From contig CAUJNA010001024.1 of the NCBI GenBank assembly GCA_963377175.1, positions 763,091 through 827,090 on the forward strand: a stretch of DNA of 64,000 bases, written 5' to 3'. Position numbers and translations under genes: made by a program. Source of the stretch: Effrenium voratum (taxonomy: Eukaryota > Sar > Dinophyceae > Suessiales > Symbiodiniaceae). Positions 19,901 to 26,486 of the stretch are shown here, piece after piece. The stretch's first letter is position 1. Each line of letters opens with the position of its first letter. The notes beneath the pieces were generated by a model. The model was not told the origin of the DNA. It worked only from the letters and a program-made list of their open reading frames with translations, and made no database searches.

Positions 19901-22621
19901 GTGTAGTTGGTGTGGCTCCTTGAGTTCTAGGGTCGCTTTGGCCAGCGGTCAGGCAGCATAAATGGGCCACTCGGCTTTTCCACTGGAAAAGCCAACAAAA
20001 ACTCAGGCATTCCCCGCCCGGAGAAGACACGTTGACCTGTACCCAGTTTAGGAGCGGGGGCTGCCCCCCTTGAGTGGGATCCAAGAATTGCATCTCCTGT
20101 CTAGTGGACATGTCTAGCAGACAAGGCTGAGTTTGTTCCGCCATGAGGGGGCCCGAGAAGAATTCAACCGCTGGAGTGAGGTGGATGTCAGAAGGACCTT
20201 TTTACCTGTTGGCTTCCTGTCAGGGAGTTGGTGGTTACATGTGTTTGCCATGCGCCAACACGCAATGGACTGCTTCCTGGACATGTGGCAGAATCCTGGC
20301 AGAAGACGTTGTAAGTGTCGAAGTCGTCAAACCAATGGCGAGGACGGCGAGGCCTTCACCCTGGTTGCCGTGCGAATCGTCACGGGTCGGACGCATCAGA
20401 TTCGAGCCCCTCGCCTCCCATGGTGTGGGCGGCGTGGGGACGGTGAAAGGGCCAGTGGCGTAAAAGCGACCAATGGTTTCGGCCTTGTGGAAGGTGGCGT
20501 TGGAAGATAGTGTTCGAGCATTCGAGGCTCTGGAGATATTTGTGCGCCGGACCCTGCTCTGGTTGAACTTATGACCTCCAAACCGTCAAGTTCAACACGT
20601 TGCACGTGGCGCCTGCACATAGAGAGATATCAAGCCTGTGTGCACACCAACCATTGAACGGGGTTGTTCCAAACGCAGGGTCGATCCCAAATCCTACTTT
20701 AAGGATTCAGGATTGTGGAAGAGCACCAGCCCATGTACCAAACATGCTGTACAGATAATTGCACTACAAAAAGGTGCGCTCGCCCCAAGGACGGCCAGTA
20801 AATAAAACCAACAGGCCAACCGCCTCCACATGTCAAACTTAAGAGCATTGCGGGAGATGCTTTAAAGAGAGCTGGCATACCGAAACAGCGTAGGCCAAAG
20901 CTGCTGCAGGCCTGAAAAATTCCGCAAGAAAAACAATCTCCAAGTAGCACACAGCTGAGGCCTCACCAACGAGAAACCTCGCCAACAAAAACCTTGGCAT
21001 GACATCTTGAGCTGTGATCACCAGCCTGAGCAACCTGCACCGTCAGGGAAAAGCGTGAAGTTGCTCCTCCGAGTTAGTCGCAGAAGTAATTCACCCCCAG
21101 GAAATTCGCGGTAGTGCCGCAACCCGCAAGTATTCCGCTTCTTTCCTCTGGACCAGACATTTGGACCAACCCTGCTCAAACGGTTGCAAGCCCACTTTCT
21201 AAGTAGCCCCCGCAACTCGCACGCACTCCTGGCACTCTGCCCTCAAAAGGCCCACGCAGCGCTGATTGGCCACCCCGCGGTGTGCGACGGGAAGTACACC
21301 TCCGCGGCCACCTTCGCCGCGGACTGCGCCTGGTGCCCGCGGAACTTCCTGCATCGCCACCGGGTGGCCTTCGCCGATGCCGCCGGGAGGACCGCGCGCG
21401 CGCCGGCGCGAAGGTGGCGTCGCGCGAGGCGCGAGGCGAAGGTGGCTGGAGGCGTTCAGTGGGGCTTCGGGGCGCCAAGGGAGTCGACCCCAGGAGGGGT
21501 ACTTACACTTTGTCTAAAGGAGCAGGATGGAGTTTGACCGGGGTACAGTGGCGATGTATGGTGGCTTGTTGATGGGGGTGCTTGGGGTGCGAAAGGGAAC
21601 TGAGAAGGAAACCACCAATTGTTGTTGGGTGGTGGTGGGGCCTGTTTGTCCACTTGGTGGAGATGTTCTTTTTGGTTGCCTTTTTTGATGGAAGGTTTGG
21701 CTGGAAGTCAAACATAGCCACGTTACTTGACTGTTTGCATTTGTTGTGTTGCTTGGGCGTGTATTGGTTGCCAGTCTGGAGTTGCACGGCATCAGCCCCA
21801 TAGGCCAACTGCCTGACAGGAATATGTTGGAGAGCGTTCAAACCACTCAAGTAGGTATACAAAAATGGTTGAACAATGTCGATCCCGCTTATTTCCGTGG
21901 TTGCAATCGTGGTTGCAATCTACTTTGTGGATTTTTGAGTCATGGATCCCTTCCAGAGAAGATTGTATGGGCTCTTGGTACAGGCCTTTGGTCTTTTGCG
22001 AGCCTTCTTTCCCAGAGACAGCCATGTTTCTCTCATAGGCGTCCTTTGAGCAACTTGGTTGAAAATAGATGGCTCCACTGTTGCCAGTTTGGTGTTGATT
22101 TGCAAGCACCGCCAAATTTCCAAAAGGACACCCGGTGGCCCCCGAAATATTGCAAGTGAACCAGCCACAAGTGAAGAACCCTGGTAAACTGCTGCAAATC
22201 ACCGGGTTTCCCTTAGATGGGGTGTATCAATCAAATAAATGCTGAGTGAACAACTGAATAGTTTCCACACTGATCGAACAAGGAGGTCCCAATGACCGAG
22301 CCAGGGTATCGCTCTCCAGTGCTCTCCCTTTTCTGGGAAGGGTGGCCCTTTAAAGTCAACACCCCTAAAGAAAAACCAACGGTGCCCGTTATTTCCAAGT
22401 CAACCAGCAAACAAAACACTCAACATCAGTGCCATTTTTTTCCGGGGGACATCCAGTCGGATTTTTTTCCCTTTAGGAGGATGGAGGTCTGCGAGCCGCT
22501 GCCAGCAGACCTTGTGGCGGCGTTGGAGGAGCTGCAGCTTGAGCCCAGCTTAGCTTCGAGTTGCCCCAGGCGAGAGCCTGGAGTCAGGAAAACTGTTGCT
22601 TCCATTTGGTTAGGAATTTAG
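11430..22621 (+). CDS. Putative OPR/HPR-repeat RNA-binding protein with pseudouridine synthase domain (gene span, spliced)
   Basis: This groups two sets of same-strand exons. Exons from 11430 to about 16000 encode about 15 repeats of 35-40 residues with a core like L-x-N-x-x-W-A-x-A-x-L, the pattern of OPR/HPR (RAP, FASTK-like) helical RNA-binding repeats. Exons from 16973 to about 22620 encode an RluA-family pseudouridine synthase. Known members of the first group bind organelle RNAs; RluA enzymes turn U into pseudouridine in rRNA or tRNA. I see no stop, terminator or new start that separates the sets, and the last helical exons run straight on to the synthase exons, so a fusion enzyme guided by its own RNA-binding array is plausible. 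Two adjacent genes are equally possible, since no initiator is certain. No RAP domain was recognised. Confidence 0.55.
12706..12824 (+). CDS. Helical-repeat exon
   Basis: Starts after an AG at 12704-12705 and encodes DKWVPLCHLRGRLGELTGQ then GLANVLWAMAAAQLAGNQQ, a further repeat of the same W-A-x-A type. The 3' border is approximate. It continues the array of the preceding block. Confidence 0.7.
13170..13254 (+). CDS. Helical-repeat exon (second half of a repeat)
   Basis: Follows an AG at 13168-13169 and encodes MRWEDDALLESIQRSVGIFK then PQESAVAMG. The LLESI...FKPQE pattern is the segment that precedes the W-A-x-A core in this class. A GT donor (GTTGCT) follows ATGG at 13254. Confidence 0.55.
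13491..13620 (+). CDS. Helical-repeat exon
   Basis: Begins after GCGAAG at 13485-13490 and encodes ELSNAAWALAKLDSHILFLE then PLAACAQGMQKHG, a clear W-A-L-A-K-L repeat. A GTGTAAGC donor follows at 13621. The strict border-to-border phase with the next exon was not resolved. Confidence 0.7.
13830..13935 (+). CDS. Helical-repeat exon
   Basis: Acceptor AATGCCAG at 13822-13829; the exon encodes PREFQPRHMANLLWAWARVQ then LASDETAERLVLARRG. It fits the PRHxxNLLWAxA pattern seen at 12340-12375 of the first block. The donor is either GC at 13931 or GT at about 13936. Confidence 0.7.
14280..14477 (+). CDS. Helical-repeat exon, Ala/Glu-rich
   Basis: Follows CATCAG at 14274-14279 and encodes KATEFRLGRLESLRAAELKA then AELANLSWSLATRSQQ and LRAAEAFQRCMEEAAAWQEF, that is one W-S-L-A repeat and a long amphipathic helix. 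The 5' donor is GTACGTCAGG at 14478, which belongs to the TIR-like sequence described in the findings. Confidence 0.65.
14478..14607 (+). mobile_element. TIR-containing introner-like element, copy 1
   Basis: Begins with the splice donor GTACGTCAGGTAAGTGG, then after about 60 bp carries CAGTGGTTAGTAAGCCTGG (14556-14574) and the inverted GCTTACTAACC (14597-14607; partner GGTTAGTAAGC at 14560-14570). The reverse complement of both blocks is found joined at 62338-62364, immediately 5' of another acceptor. I infer a small non-autonomous DNA element that supplies splice signals. Confidence 0.5.
14975..15605 (+). repeat. Intronic tandem repeat, about 130-bp unit, five copies
   Basis: Copies of TTTTGGGAAGGGTTCCCC at about 15006, 15088, 15226, 15359 and 15487, spaced about 130 bp (the first gap is shorter). 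Each is followed by a purine/T-rich segment and by GGTTCCCCTTTAAACTCAAC then CAACC-AAAAATGGATGCCC. It lies wholly between the exons ending at 14477 and starting at 15658. Single relatives occur at 22326, 36666 and elsewhere in other introns. Confidence 0.8.
15658..15749 (+). CDS. Helical-repeat exon
   Basis: Acceptor CCGAGGACAG at 15648-15657 and donor GTACAA at 15750. It encodes SLLAVAWALHHAGLHLRLDQ then LRLGPFLTP. LAVAWALHHAG has the repeat core. The 92-nt exon is within the normal range for this gene. Confidence 0.7.
15876..15972 (+). CDS. Probable exon following the helical repeats
   Basis: Encodes GSFTELRHQLLQRGRAMDEQ then GMATAAGLK, an alpha-helical, basic segment in keeping with the neighbouring exons. 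The acceptor is probably TTAG at 15872-15875. The 3' end is unclear. No domain was recognised. Confidence 0.4.
16769..16932. repeat. TTGG/TTTGG and GGCT microsatellite
   Basis: Starts with TTTGG/TTGTTTGG pentamer-like repeats, then pure TTGG tetramers (16857-16895), then GGCT tetramers to about 16930. It ends about 40 bp before the PUS exon, in the intron. The long open frames across it are a by-product of the repeat. Confidence 0.9.
16973..17087 (+). CDS. Pseudouridine synthase exon with KPPGWEV motif
   Basis: Acceptor GTCAG before 16973. The exon encodes KPPGWEVEPNDSNSSLSEF then LGGHPIFQDRLIRHGF. K-P-P/A-G is the motif near the start of RluA-type pseudouridine synthases that lines the active site. 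The likely donor is near 17080-17090 (GGTTTCAAGG, GTGGAG). The domain continues in the 18196 exon. Confidence 0.75.
17090..18190. other. Intron-like stretch in the pseudouridine synthase gene
   Basis: A plus-strand frame at 17564-17989 is long but shows no domain, and it lies between the KPPGWEV and HRLD exons, which are adjacent in the protein family. I read the whole stretch as intron. Confidence 0.5.
18196..18276 (+). CDS. Pseudouridine synthase catalytic exon (HRLD)
   Basis: This 81-nt exon encodes DKAYGYGFLHRLDVPGSGL then VIAAKSYQ. The HRLD motif carries the catalytic aspartate of RluA-family synthases, followed by the usual x-S-G-L-V/L-x-x-A-K. The acceptor is GGCAG at 18191-18195; the donor is a non-canonical GC (CAG|GCGTGG). 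The next exon completes the sequence as YQ|AYLDLQL, so the junction is supported by the protein. Confidence 0.85.
19190..19267 (+). CDS. Pseudouridine synthase exon
   Basis: This 78-nt exon encodes AYLDLQLQLSRGQILREY then LVLCHGWM, the segment between HRLD and the RTHQIR motif in eukaryotic RluA-type synthases. The acceptor is TTTGCAG at 19183-19189. The donor is GC (ATG|GCAAGAG). Direct repeat CAGGC spans the previous intron's two ends. Confidence 0.8.
20303..20405 (+). CDS. Pseudouridine synthase exon with GRTHQIR motif
   Basis: Encodes GEDGEAFTLVAVRIVTGRTH then QIR. G-R-x-H-Q-I-R is the conserved motif at the end of the RluA catalytic core. The 5' border (AG at 20301-20302) is uncertain. 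The donor is GC (CGA|GCCCCT); the next exon begins GCCCAC, so the boundary carries a GCCC direct repeat. Confidence 0.8.
21250..21386 (+). CDS. Pseudouridine synthase exon (GHPAVCDGKYT)
   Basis: Encodes AHAALIGHPAVCDGKYTSAA then TFAADCAWCPRNFLHRHRVA. GHP-x-x-x-D-x-x-Y is a standard RluA feature and CPRNFLHR a typical C-terminal strand. The acceptor is CAAAAG at 21244-21249. The best donor is GA at 21387-21388 (GCCGG|GAGGAC), since the next exon begins GAGGATG and restores the frame. Confidence 0.8.
22477..22621 (+). CDS. Probable last pseudouridine synthase exon
   Basis: Acceptor TTTCCCTTTAG at 22466-22476. It encodes RMEVCEPLPADLVAALEEL then QLEPSLASSCPRREPG, the EPLPxDL ending found after the catalytic domain in related synthases, and reaches a TAG at 22618-22620. 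No further coding is seen until the repeat array at 22731. Confidence 0.65.
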
Positions 22622-22730
22622 GAATATGTTTTCCCGAAAGCATGGCGAAGGGTTCTTCCGCTGGGTTCACTTGAGTTGTTCTCATGAGAGTCATTACAAG
22701 GTGTCATTGCAAGGAATCAGCATCATGAAA

Positions 22731-23031
22731 GTCATTGCAAGGAGTCATTGCAAGGAGTCATTGCAAGGAGTCATTGCAAGGAGTCATTGCAAGGAGTCAT
22801 TGCAAGGAGTCATTGCAAGGAGTCATTGCAAGGAGTCATTGCAAGGAGTCATTGCAAGGAGTCATTGCAAGGAGTCATTGCAAGGAGTCATTGCAAGGAG
22901 TCATTGCAAGGAGTCATTGCAAGGAGTCATTGCAAGGAGTCATTGCAAGGAGTCATTGCAAGGAGTCATTGCAAGGAGTCATTGCAAGGAGTCATTGCAG
23001 GTCATTGCAAGGAGTCATTGCAGCAAGGCAC
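22731..23031 (+). repeat. 13-bp tandem repeat, 20 perfect copies
   Basis: The unit GTCATTGCAAGGA is repeated from 22731 to 22990 without visible change (20 copies), then twice more in altered form to about 23031. Degenerate inverted copies (TCCTTGCAATGAC) follow at 23178-23200. Because 13 is not a multiple of three, all three frames stay open and repeat 13 residues; this is an artefact, not a gene. Confidence 0.95.
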
Positions 23032-23049
23032 ATTGCTGGCCTGCACTTG

Positions 23050-23260
23050 ACTCTCTGCACTTGCACTTGCACTTGCACTTGCACTTGGCTCCTTCCATGC
23101 ACTTGGCTCCTTGCACTTGGCTCCTTGCACTTGCACTCCGTGCACTGACTGCTCCTTTGCTTGCAAACTCCTTGCCATGACTCCTTGCAATGACTCTGAC
23201 TCCTTGAAACAAGCAAGGAGTCAAGTGCAAAGTTGCAAGTGCAAGGAGTCAAGTGCAATT
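23050..23260. repeat. CTTGCA hexamer array and degenerate GGAGTCAAGTGCAA repeats
   Basis: CACTTG units at 23053-23085, then CTCCTTGCACTTGG blocks to about 23140, then inverted forms AAGGAGTCAAGTGCAA at 23214-23262. Both halves are related in sequence to the preceding 13-bp unit and could fold back on each other. Confidence 0.8.
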
Positions 23261-23324
23261 GACTTGCGAGGAGTTAAAATCTCTTCTTAGGGCGGCGGGG
23301 TAGTGCCGACGACACTACACGAAA

Positions 23325-24000
23325 ATCGACCCTCTGCGGGGATCGGCGTGGTCGAGGTGCAAAAACCCATGGTTTTTTGCGATTTCTAAAGTTCCCGCGC
23401 GACCCTCTGCGGGGATCGGCGTGGTCGAGGTGCAAAAACCCATGGTTTTTTGCGATTTCCGCTCGCGCGACCCTCTGCGGGGATCGGCGTGGTCGAGGTG
23501 CAAAAACCCATGGTTTTTTGCGATTTCCATGCTCGCGCGACCCTCTGCGGGGATCGGCGTGGTCGAGGTGCAAAAACTCGAGGTTTTTTGCGATTTTTAA
23601 CATGCTCGCGCGACCCTCTGCGGGGATCGGCGTGGTCGAGGTGCAAAAACTCGAGGTTTTTTGCGATTTCTGCGGTGCTCGCGCGACCCTCTGAGGGGAT
23701 CGGCGTGGTCGAGGTGCAAGAACCCATGGTTTTTTTTGCGATTTCTGCGGTGCCCGCGCAACCCTCTGCGGGGATCGGCGTGGTCGAGGTGCAAAAACTC
23801 GAGGTTTTTTTTGCGATTTTTGACATGCTCGCGCGACCCTCTGCGGGGATCGGCGTGGTCGAGGTGCAAAAACTCGAGGTTCTTTGCGATTTTTCAAAAA
23901 CCCATGGTTTTTTGCGATTCCTGCGGTGCCCGCGCAACCCTCTGCGGGGATCGGCGTGGTCGAGGTGCAAAAACTCGAGGTTTTTTGCGACTTTTGTTGT
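23325..24000 (+). repeat. Satellite-like array, about 65-80 bp unit, nine copies
   Basis: Nine copies of CGGGGATCGGCGTGGTCGAG then GTGCAA, each followed by either AAAACCCATGG or AAAACTCGAGG and TTTTTTGCGATTT. Spacers between copies vary (for example GCTCGCGCGACCCTCTG, TAACATGCTCGCG). The alternative centres CCATGG and CTCGAG are both palindromes. The minus strand reads through as a repetitive frame, which I reject as a gene. Confidence 0.9.
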
Positions 24001-24002
24001 TC

Positions 24003-24105
24003 GACTTGGTCCTCGGGGAGTTGTCTCGTGGTTCGCGCGCCTGCTCCCGGAACCGGCGGGTCGCGGGTTCGATTCCTCCCTGGTCCGCGGGCGGGCGTCG
24101 CAAGA
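24003..24105 (+). mobile_element. tRNA-like SINE head (degenerate)
   Basis: Carries a perfect B-box-like GGTTCGATTCC (24066-24076) and, 35 bp upstream, an A-box-like TTGTCTCGTGG (24021-24031). A CGCC/GGCG anticodon-like stem lies between. The acceptor and T stems are imperfect, so it is not a working tRNA gene. It lies directly after the satellite array. Dinoflagellate SINEs are known to start with tRNA-derived boxes; assignment to any named family is not possible here. Confidence 0.5.
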
Positions 24106-24115
24106 TGCAACTTGC

Positions 24116-24282
24116 ATTTTAAAGCAACTTGCGCAGAGCAACTTGCGCAGACCAACTTGCACCGACCAGTTTGCGCAGAGCGCCTTGCCTAGAGCAACTT
24201 GCGCAGAGCAACTTGCGCAGAGCAACTTACGCAGAGCAACTTGCACAGAGCAACTTGCACAGAGCACCTTGCCTGGTGCTGT
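24116..24282 (+). repeat. 14-bp tandem repeat GCAGAGCAACTTGC
   Basis: About eleven copies, several exact and some with single changes (ACAGAGCAACTTGC, CCTAGAGCAACTTGC). It lies immediately 3' of the tRNA-like block and may be its tail expansion. Confidence 0.85.
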
Positions 24283-24289
24283 CTCGCGC

Positions 24290-25940
24290 TTGCTTCACGA
24301 ATGCTTCGTGTAGGGAAAAAGAACGCATCCTGCAGCGTTGGGCCGACCTCGCTTGCGATGTTCTGCTTTCGGGCCAACCGTGGTCTAGTTTATTTTCCCC
24401 TGTTGGGATGGAGGCTTGGGTTGGAGTGGTGGCTTGGGATTTGGAGTTGAGCCCCTGGGACTTGTAGAGGGTCAATGGGCACCCGTTCAAACCACCAATA
24501 TGAGGGAAGCTGATTGAGTTGGTGCCTGTAGTGAGACCAGGGTTGGACCAACCCCCTTTTCAAAATACGTTCAAGCACCAATCGTTGAATCATCCTCCTT
24601 GTCGTTCCGCTTTCAAAGGGGACCATGCTTTTGGGTGGTTCAACAAATTTTGATAAACCCTGATGCGCACTCCGTGTTGGGTTGTTCAGTGATTCCTGCT
24701 GGTTGCCTTGTGGTGAGTCACCGCAAATGTCACCTCCGAAAAGGTTCCCATTTTCTGGCAGGGTCACTTAGTCACCTGGGCTGAGGGGAAATTGTTGGGG
24801 AATGGGATCTAGGTCGCCTTTTGGGTATTCTTCGGGCTTGGCGGTTTGTCGGACACCAGGGCGGACACGCGGATCCGGAAGGATGCCTCCAAAGGGACCC
24901 GCCCGACGTTTCTGGGCACCAGGGACTGGAAGGTGCCCCACGGCTTTTCCGTTGGGGGCTTTGGCCACGTCGAGTTTCGGGAAGCAACACGGATCCCCGA
25001 AAGCAAAGCACGTTGTTCGAAAGGATGCCGCGGTTTTTCTGGTTCCCTTGGTTTTGCCTCGAGAGGCCCTGAGAAAGTAAAGGAACACAGAGGTATCGAA
25101 GACGCGTTGGACTGGTGCCCCTTTGCTTGCCAAACGGTGAAGCGCACACCGTGCATCCTTAGAGCCAAGATAAGCCAAAGTGGCATGTGTCGGATCGGGT
25201 GAATGCCAGCTTTCGCTTTTTGAGGGTTCCTTTTTTGAGGAGCCTTTTGTTGTGAAAAAACGCGACATGACTTAGAGACGCACTAAGCAAGCTTCGGTCC
25301 CACCAGGTGGGAAGACCTTTAAACTTCAAGAATGCATCACGGAGAAGGAAGCCACGCATGCACCAGTGGCGGTGCAAATTTCGACAGCCTTTGCGGGCGC
25401 GAGCAGTAAGCACCGAAGATCAATCACTTTGTCCCGGCTGCGGCTCTCCTGGCCTACCTGAGGGCCAAGACCAACTGTTGTCTTGACACTGCTGGGCATG
25501 TGGGTCTTCGACCTTTGTCTCTGTAGAGTGCCGACGCAGGGCTTTGACTATTTTGTGCACTTGTGAGTTTCTCTGGAGCCCAAGATGCGGATGTCTGTCT
25601 TCGGAGCGAAGCGTGGCGCGCAGACTGTGAAGCCTGGATGAACCCTGAGACTACTCTGAGGAGCCAACCAGCAAAGACCCCAAGAGCGACCCAACAGCGA
25701 AGAAGAAGAAGAAGAAGGTGATGAAAGTGAAGGTGCATCGACACTTTGGAGCGTATAGGAGCTGCACGCGAGTTTTGGCCGGAATGCCTCAAAGGCTTTG
25801 CAGGACATTGGCTGACTGACAGAAATGGGGGGGCAACATGTCAGCACCTGCTTGGCAAAATGTTCTTTTGAGCGTGTGTGTGTGTGTGTTGTATCGGTGC
25901 TCTTCTTTCTGAAGGAAGTCATAAACGCAGCTTTCGGCTT
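24290..25940. other. Stretch without recognised gene
   Basis: Open frames occur on both strands at 24800-25270, including a plus-strand KVPHGFSVGGFGHVEF at about 24928-24976, but I recognise no family. An AAG run at 25699-25716 and a short TG run at 25877-25888 are present. Upstream sequence of the PPR gene lies at the right end. Confidence 0.3.
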
Positions 25941-26033
25941 TGTTCAGTGCTCGACGGATAGAGCCCGCCTTTGCCCAGCTTTAGAATTCAGACCGCGCCC
26001 CCGGCTGCCTGCCAGAAGCAAAGAGCTACGCGC

Positions 26034-26486
26034 ATGATTCGAGCACGAGCACTTGGCGGACGTTTCGCCCGATCTGTTCCAGGGAGCTGGGAACATCTTC
26101 TTAGATCGCTGGAAGGGCAACCACAGCAAGCTTCTGAAGTGTTTGTGGCCAAGCTACTGAGCTCTTGCATCTCGGCCCGGAAATGGGCACTTGCCCTAGA
26201 CCTGTGGTCCACTTTGAGGATTCAGGCGCCCAGTGTGAAGACGCAAAACCGGCTGCTGCGCGCCTACGGGGCGGGGGCTTTATGGCGACACGCCTGCGCC
26301 CATCTTCAGAGGATGCCGCCTGACGCAGCCGCGTGCAGCACCTGCATGACCGCCTGCATCCAGGGCGATCAGTGGGCCATGGCGTTGGCGCTGTTCGCCC
26401 AGAGCGAGCCGGTCATTCGCAACATCATTGTGATGAACTGCGCGATGAACGCCTGCGTACGAGGGCGGAAGCTTGGAGAGAAATCA
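26034..26486 (+). CDS. PPR exon 1 with transit-like N terminus
   Basis: After the presequence-like start it encodes FVAKLLSSCISARKWALAL then DLWSTLR, KTQNRLLRAYGAGALWRHAC, AACSTCMTACIQGDQWAMAL then ALFAQSEPV, and NCAMNACVRGRKLGE, that is three and a half degenerate PPRs. The frame ends at TAA 26487-26489. The real donor is probably a little before the stop. Confidence 0.75.

Noticed and set aside
22731..23031. Open frames over the 13-bp array, and a possible CRISPR array
   Set aside because: The units are contiguous with no spacers, and the frames are open only because the unit lacks stop codons.
24003..24105. Functional tRNA gene
   Set aside because: The B-box is perfect, but the acceptor and T stems do not pair well and no clear anticodon loop can be drawn.
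23274..24155. A 293-codon minus-strand frame with repeats of KKPWVFAPRPRRSPQRVA
   Set aside because: It is the translation of the satellite array and the complement of the tRNA-like block; other frames are equally open and the unit length varies.
24846..25202. Glyoxalase-like protein suggested by KVPHGFSVGGFGHVEF
   Set aside because: Only a GFGH-like stretch matches; no metal ligands or neighbouring motifs of that fold could be found, and all six frames are open here.
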